64,000 nt of DNA, taken from NCBI RefSeq assembly GCF_036785885.1, contig NC_092323.1:16562501-16626500 (forward strand), written 5' to 3'. Of this stretch, positions 59,864-64,000 are shown piece after piece; position 1 is the stretch's first letter, and each line of letters starts with the position of its first letter. A program made the translations under genes and the position numbers. The notes below the pieces were generated by a model. The model made no database searches, had not been told where the DNA came from, and worked only from the letters and a program-made list of their open reading frames with translations. The stretch is from Coffea arabica. Its lineage: Eukaryota; Streptophyta; Magnoliopsida; Gentianales; Rubiaceae.

Positions 59864-60592
59864 TGTTTAGATTAGCTGTTTTTGGAGGTATTTTTCAAAA
59901 TTTTATTATAATTGTGTATATGAAAAATTTCTATTGTATATATTTTTTGGATTGTTTTTTAGAGATATTTTTAAAATATGTTTTTGAGCATTTTTATAAT
60001 TTACAATTTTTTTAGGATATTTTTTTTAAAATTTTACACGAACTACACTATCCCCTCCCTTTTCCTTCTCCTCTCTCCTTTCTCTTCATCTCCTCCTCCT
60101 CCCTCTTTCCTCTTCCTTCTCCCCCCTCCCCTCCTTCCCCCCAACTCCAAACCACTCTCCTGCTTGCAGGTAGTGGCTGCGATTTTAGCCACCACTCTAA
60201 CCACGCCCGTCTTGGTCGCGATTAGATTTGATCGTGACCAGGAAGGTTGCGGTTAGTCGAGGGGAAGGAAACTGGGGGGCAGGGAAAGGAAAAAAAGAAA
60301 GGAGGAAGGAGAAGGAGAGAGAGGAAGAGGAAAGAAGGAGGAGGAGGAGGAGAGAGGGAGGAAAGATGGACGAAGAGAGATAGGAGAGAGGGTCGTGAGT
60401 GTGGGGGTGGTGGTGGTAAGGTGGTGGCCATGGTGGTGGAGAGTAATGGGTAGTTGTGTATATTTTTTGTATATTTGGAGTTGTTTTTGATATATTGTAT
60501 GGATATGGTGTTTTTGAAGTTGTTTTTGTTTGTGTATTACTGTAACATTGTAAATGAAAAATTTATTTTTCAAAAAAGTCTGAATCCAAACA
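59864..60592. mobile_element. Foldback / TIR element with pyrimidine and purine arms
   Basis: Left end TGTTTAGATTAGCTGTTTTT; right end on the minus strand TGTTTGGATTCAGACTTTTT. Inside, a CT-rich arm (about 60053-60165) and a GA-rich arm (about 60258-60400) are inverted copies flanking a GC-richer centre. Similar TGTTTGGATT-ended non-autonomous elements are common in plants. The superfamily (Mutator-like is possible) is not settled, as no clean target duplication is seen. Open frames here encode only Pro/Ser or Gly/Arg/Glu low-complexity peptides on both strands. Confidence 0.65.
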
Positions 60593-60656
60593 GATGTCCT
60601 TTATAGACAGAGGTGAGAACAAAATGAACAGTCAAGGAAAAAAGCGGAAATTTACT

Positions 60657-62845
60657 AAATTAGTCCCTCACATTTTCAAAAAAAAAAAAAAAAATTTTAT
60701 CTCTCACATTTAAAATCAACTACAATAGTCTTTTAGATATAAAAAAAGTTTGTCCGCTTGGTCCTAAAACTCATTTCACCCATGTTTTTAAATTTGGAAC
60801 AGATTGGTCGATCTGACCGGTCGAACCGAGAACCGATCAAGTGTTTGGTTCCAATTATTTTAAAAATTTGAGTTGGTAGAAATTCGGTCGATCCGATCAA
60901 AAACGGAGTTTGACCAGAAATCGAAAAAACAAGTAAAAACTGGTTTTCTTATGTTTCCTTTTTATTGAATTTTTTTTCTTCCTTACTTCTAACTCCAAAT
61001 CATTGTGAGCTCCCCCTCTGCTGCAAATCCATTTTCACTCTTTCATTTCAATTCAATCGTCAAAAATCAATGCTTTAACCTTTTTTTAAACAAGATCTAA
61101 TTTTAAATCTTGTATTCAAAAGAAGAAAATACCCAAAAAATGCAAAAAAGGGAGTGAAGAAGAGAAAAGTTTGAAGAAAACAGATATTTCATGAGTTTGA
61201 GAATAAATAACTAACAAAATAAGAATGAAAATGAAATTAAAAAGAAAAGAAGAAGAAGAATGGAGTTGCAGAATGGAATGCGTCAGGAGGAAGAGGAAGA
61301 TGAAAATTTAGCAGTAATGCTCTAAGGAATACGTTAGGAGTAGAGGAAGAAATGGGAAAGTGTGACGTGGGGTCAAAACATTTTCAATATTATATTTTGA
61401 CTCCTAGGATGTTAAAAACTATTAATATATCTCAAATATTTTATACTTTATAAATATTGTCCTAAATTTTGGTGTTATTTTTCAATCAAATTCATAATTT
61501 TTATTCTAAACTTGTTAATGTTCATTGAATAATATAATTTGCTGCTTGATCGTTTTAATTTCTTTGTATTTTCTTGTTAAATACATTTGAAACATCAATT
61601 ATATACGAATATATCTTTATTTTTATTAACACGCTCTTAGATATTTTACATACAATATTTTAATTTTAAAATAAATTTTATTTATGATGTCATCCGTTTC
61701 GATCCCAATCGAACCCATTGACCCTAACCCCTGAGTTTGATCGAGTCGATATTCGGTTCAAGTTTAAAAACAAAGGTTTGCTTCTCTGGTCAAAAAACGC
61801 GCACCTCTCCCGCGTGCCCATAATTTTAAGGGCAAAAGTGAAAATACACTTCATTTCCTCTTAAGAAACACATCAACCACCAAAATCCTAAATATAAATC
61901 TCGATTGAATAAGGGAGATTTTAACTTTTTTATTCTTCAATATCATGCCAACAATGAAGGTGCAAACATCATATTGCTTTATCTTATATGCTTTGTTTCC
62001 TCTTTGGATAGTAATTGAACTCTTGGTCGACAAACTAGCAAAATGCACATTCAAAAAGTAAGCAAACTACCCTTAAAAAAAAAAAAGCAAACTAACCCAA
62101 AGTAATTTTTCTTTTCAAATTCTTCTTTCTTACTCAACTTTCTAGCAGATTGATAGTTTTTAAGAAGTTAGATATAATTGACACCGATCTATTGCACACT
62201 GCGGGATCATACCACTTGAAACAATGACAAGCATGATTTATCTAAAAAGCAAGAACAGGACATATTAAGAACCAATATTTTCCAAGACAACCAAAATGAA
62301 ATATGGTCAGACTTACTCCATAGTTTGGACAGCCATAAAATCTCCCTCCCAGATTTGCAGATTTTCAAGAAGTCACAATCATGGGCTCTTTGCCACAATG
62401 ACATCGATTATTATTTGCTTTCATTGTACTTTTCAATGGGTGACTTTCTTAAACGTCTTTTCTTGCTCTTCTTTTATTGCTTGCAGGTAACCGTACCAAA
62501 ATTTTCTTCTTTGATTGGGGGTTTGGTGACTTACAACTAGAGTTTTAGTAGCTAAAAAATGGAAAGAAGGGGGAAGAAAGGATTTGGTAGCTTACATTTT
62601 TTTTTTTAAAGAGATGAAATGAAGTATGTTCCTATTTTACCCTTGAAATTATGCGCATATGAGAGAGATGCGCACTTTTAGGCCCGAAAAGTGAGCAAAA
62701 ATGAGCTTTAGGACCAATCGGGCAAACTTTATTCATATCCGATGGATTATTGTGGCTGATTTTAAATGTAAGGGACTAAAAAAGTTTTCTCTAAAAATAT
62801 GAGAGACCAATTTGGCAATTTTTTCAAAAAAATGAGGGATAATTT
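60657..62845. mobile_element. TIR element of about 2.2 kb with a nested insertion
   Basis: The left arm (60657-60780: AAATTAGTCCCTCACATTTT ... TTTGTCCGCTTGGTCCTAAA) is mirrored by the right arm (62700-62845, minus strand: AAATTATCCCTCATTTTTTT ... GTTTGCCCGATTGGTCCTAAA in diverged form, also sharing ACATTTAAAATCA). The arms are about 125-145 bp. No transposase frame is evident. A second element (60784-61771) is nested directly behind the left arm. Confidence 0.65.
60784..61771. mobile_element. Nested TIR element with GGTCGATCTGACCGG-type ends
   Basis: The left end GTTTTTAAATTTGGAACAGA matches the right end on the minus strand GTTTTTAAACTTGAACCGA; GATCGA/GACCGG text follows on both sides. The left part is homologous to the fragments at 43917-44060 and 47876-48020. 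Non-coding. Confidence 0.6.
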
Positions 62846-63398
62846 GAGAAGACTCCTTTAGGGTTTATAACGACTTCTCGTAAATTTATGAGCCAATTTC
62901 AAAAGATATGATTTGAAAACTCATTTTAAAAGAGATAAAACATTTCTATTGTAAAATTATCCTTTTCTTGTGGATCTTTAGTTTTTAAAACAAACCAAGT
63001 TAAATTCTTAGGAATTACAACGTATTAATGAGGTTAAAAAACTTTTTGTAATATTTGAAGTGATTGATCCGTACAAGAAATGCAAAAGAAAGAATTGTTA
63101 TGATTAGAAAAAAAATATAACATTTGCACTTTGAGAATGCCTCAAATAAGTTTCTAAATTCATTGTTAATAATTTATCTTGCTCTTGTTTTTAGGCCATC
63201 GATTTGGACAAAAGATTAGAACATTAAAAAATTTCTAAATATATTGTTAATAATTTATCTTTCTCTTGTTTAGTAAATTTTATTGAATTTTTGGTCATAT
63301 ATCATGCCCAAATATTTTTTAATTTCTTATTCAATTAGAAATTCTATACTTATCTTTTACCTCAATCTGCTTGCTTACGATCTTCACCTTTTGGTTTG
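62846..63398. other. Intergenic, no supported gene
   Basis: AT-rich. A short direct repeat (TTGTTAATAATTTATCTT) occurs near 63163 and again near 63243. Confidence 0.5.
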
Positions 63399-63412
63399 GT
63401 AATTTTACTATT

Positions 63413-63526
63413 TTTTTTTTGGGTGTCCCGCAGGGAGTGGACCCGCAGACTATTCCCCACTCTCCACAACTTGCTAGCAGCAAGGTTCGAACCAAGGACC
63501 TAAGGCTCCATCTTCAGCAACCTCAA
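63413..63526 (-). mobile_element. SINE with poly(A) tail and target-site duplications
   Basis: On the minus strand a B-box-like CCTTGGTTCGAACCTTGC is followed by a GC-richer body and a poly(A) tail (T run on the plus strand from 63413). Perfect 14-bp direct repeats GTAATTTTACTATT flank it (63399-63412 and 63527-63540). The A box is weak, so it is probably 5' truncated or diverged. Confidence 0.82.
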
Positions 63527-63540
63527 GTAATTTTACTATT

Positions 63541-64000
63541 AATTTATTGTTTCTTACTTAATGTTTTTTATTTCAAATGGAAGAAATTATGGTTTTTATT
63601 GAAACTAAGATGTGTATTAAATCTCTCTTCCAATATACATAAAACTGTTCATTTGTTATAAGAGGCCAGCTAGAAGTTAAAAAACAAAAAAAAAAAATTC
63701 TTATATATATGTGTTGGTAGATTTTAGTGATATGAGTAATTAATTTATATTCTAATTAAACAACTTTAGCTTTTATTTTTAAGCATATTTCCTTAGCATA
63801 AGTCATAAGCAACCAACAATCAACTTAATATAATTTAGAGCACTTCATCACAATTAAAGAAAGGGGAAGGTCACAAAAAAATATTAATATTTAGAGATGC
63901 AGAGGGAAGGACCAAGAAGCAAAGAGGGGGGGGGGGGGCTAAAAAATATTAAATTTTGATTTTCGAAGGATAGGTTAGGTGATACGGGAAGGGAAAATAT
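63541..64000. other. Intergenic, no supported gene
   Basis: AT-rich, with an A run near 63685-63697 and a G run of about 11 near 63926-63937. No gene or element end is recognised before the window edge. Confidence 0.5.

Noticed and set aside
60222-60573. Pro-, Ser- and Arg-rich frames on both strands
   Set aside because: Translations of the purine/pyrimidine arms of the foldback element.

Overview
The window is nuclear DNA of a flowering plant. The evidence is spliced genes with GT-AG introns, AT-rich intergenic DNA, plant-specific families (HECATE-type bHLH, TRICHOME BIREFRINGENCE-LIKE, type I MADS, FAS2) and many plant transposons. The broken subtilases resemble the P69/SBT1 group that is expanded in asterids, so an asterid eudicot is the best guess; the species cannot be read from the sequence.

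Layout. 1-8990 has no gene. It is dominated by an apparent solo LTR of about 5.06 kb (714-5776) flanked by the 5-bp target duplication TGATA, followed by internally duplicated non-coding DNA. 8991-15930 is a subtilase graveyard: one pseudogene on the minus strand with catalytic codons still visible but at least five frame breaks, and two more decayed relics on the plus strand that start at the same internal point and share the same upstream block. 15931-31694 is non-coding, with a SINE-like relic, a 1.1-kb hAT-like element and a smaller TIR element. A single-exon HECATE-like bHLH gene lies at 31695-32396. After about 6 kb of repeat-rich spacer comes a three-exon TBL O-acetyltransferase gene (CDS 39056-42638).

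43845-50345 is a direct duplication of about 2.4-2.5 kb. Each copy holds one intact minus-strand Mbeta-like type I MADS gene, and a truncated Ty1/copia element separates them. Each gene has expanded a different internal segment in frame. 53242-53709 encodes a small membrane protein I do not recognise. 54797-59590 is a complete 12-exon FAS2 gene (CAF-1 middle subunit, WD40), whose exons join in frame to 450 residues; a consensus E2F site lies 226 bp upstream of its start codon. The last 4 kb holds a foldback element with purine/pyrimidine arms, a nested TIR element and a SINE with a perfect 14-bp target duplication.

The genes do not form a pathway: HEC and the MADS genes are transcription factors, TBL acts on cell-wall polysaccharide in the Golgi, and FAS2 acts in replication-coupled nucleosome assembly. 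I found no clearly new multi-gene system. The most unusual material is the pair of diverging MADS genes and the chimeric subtilase relics.
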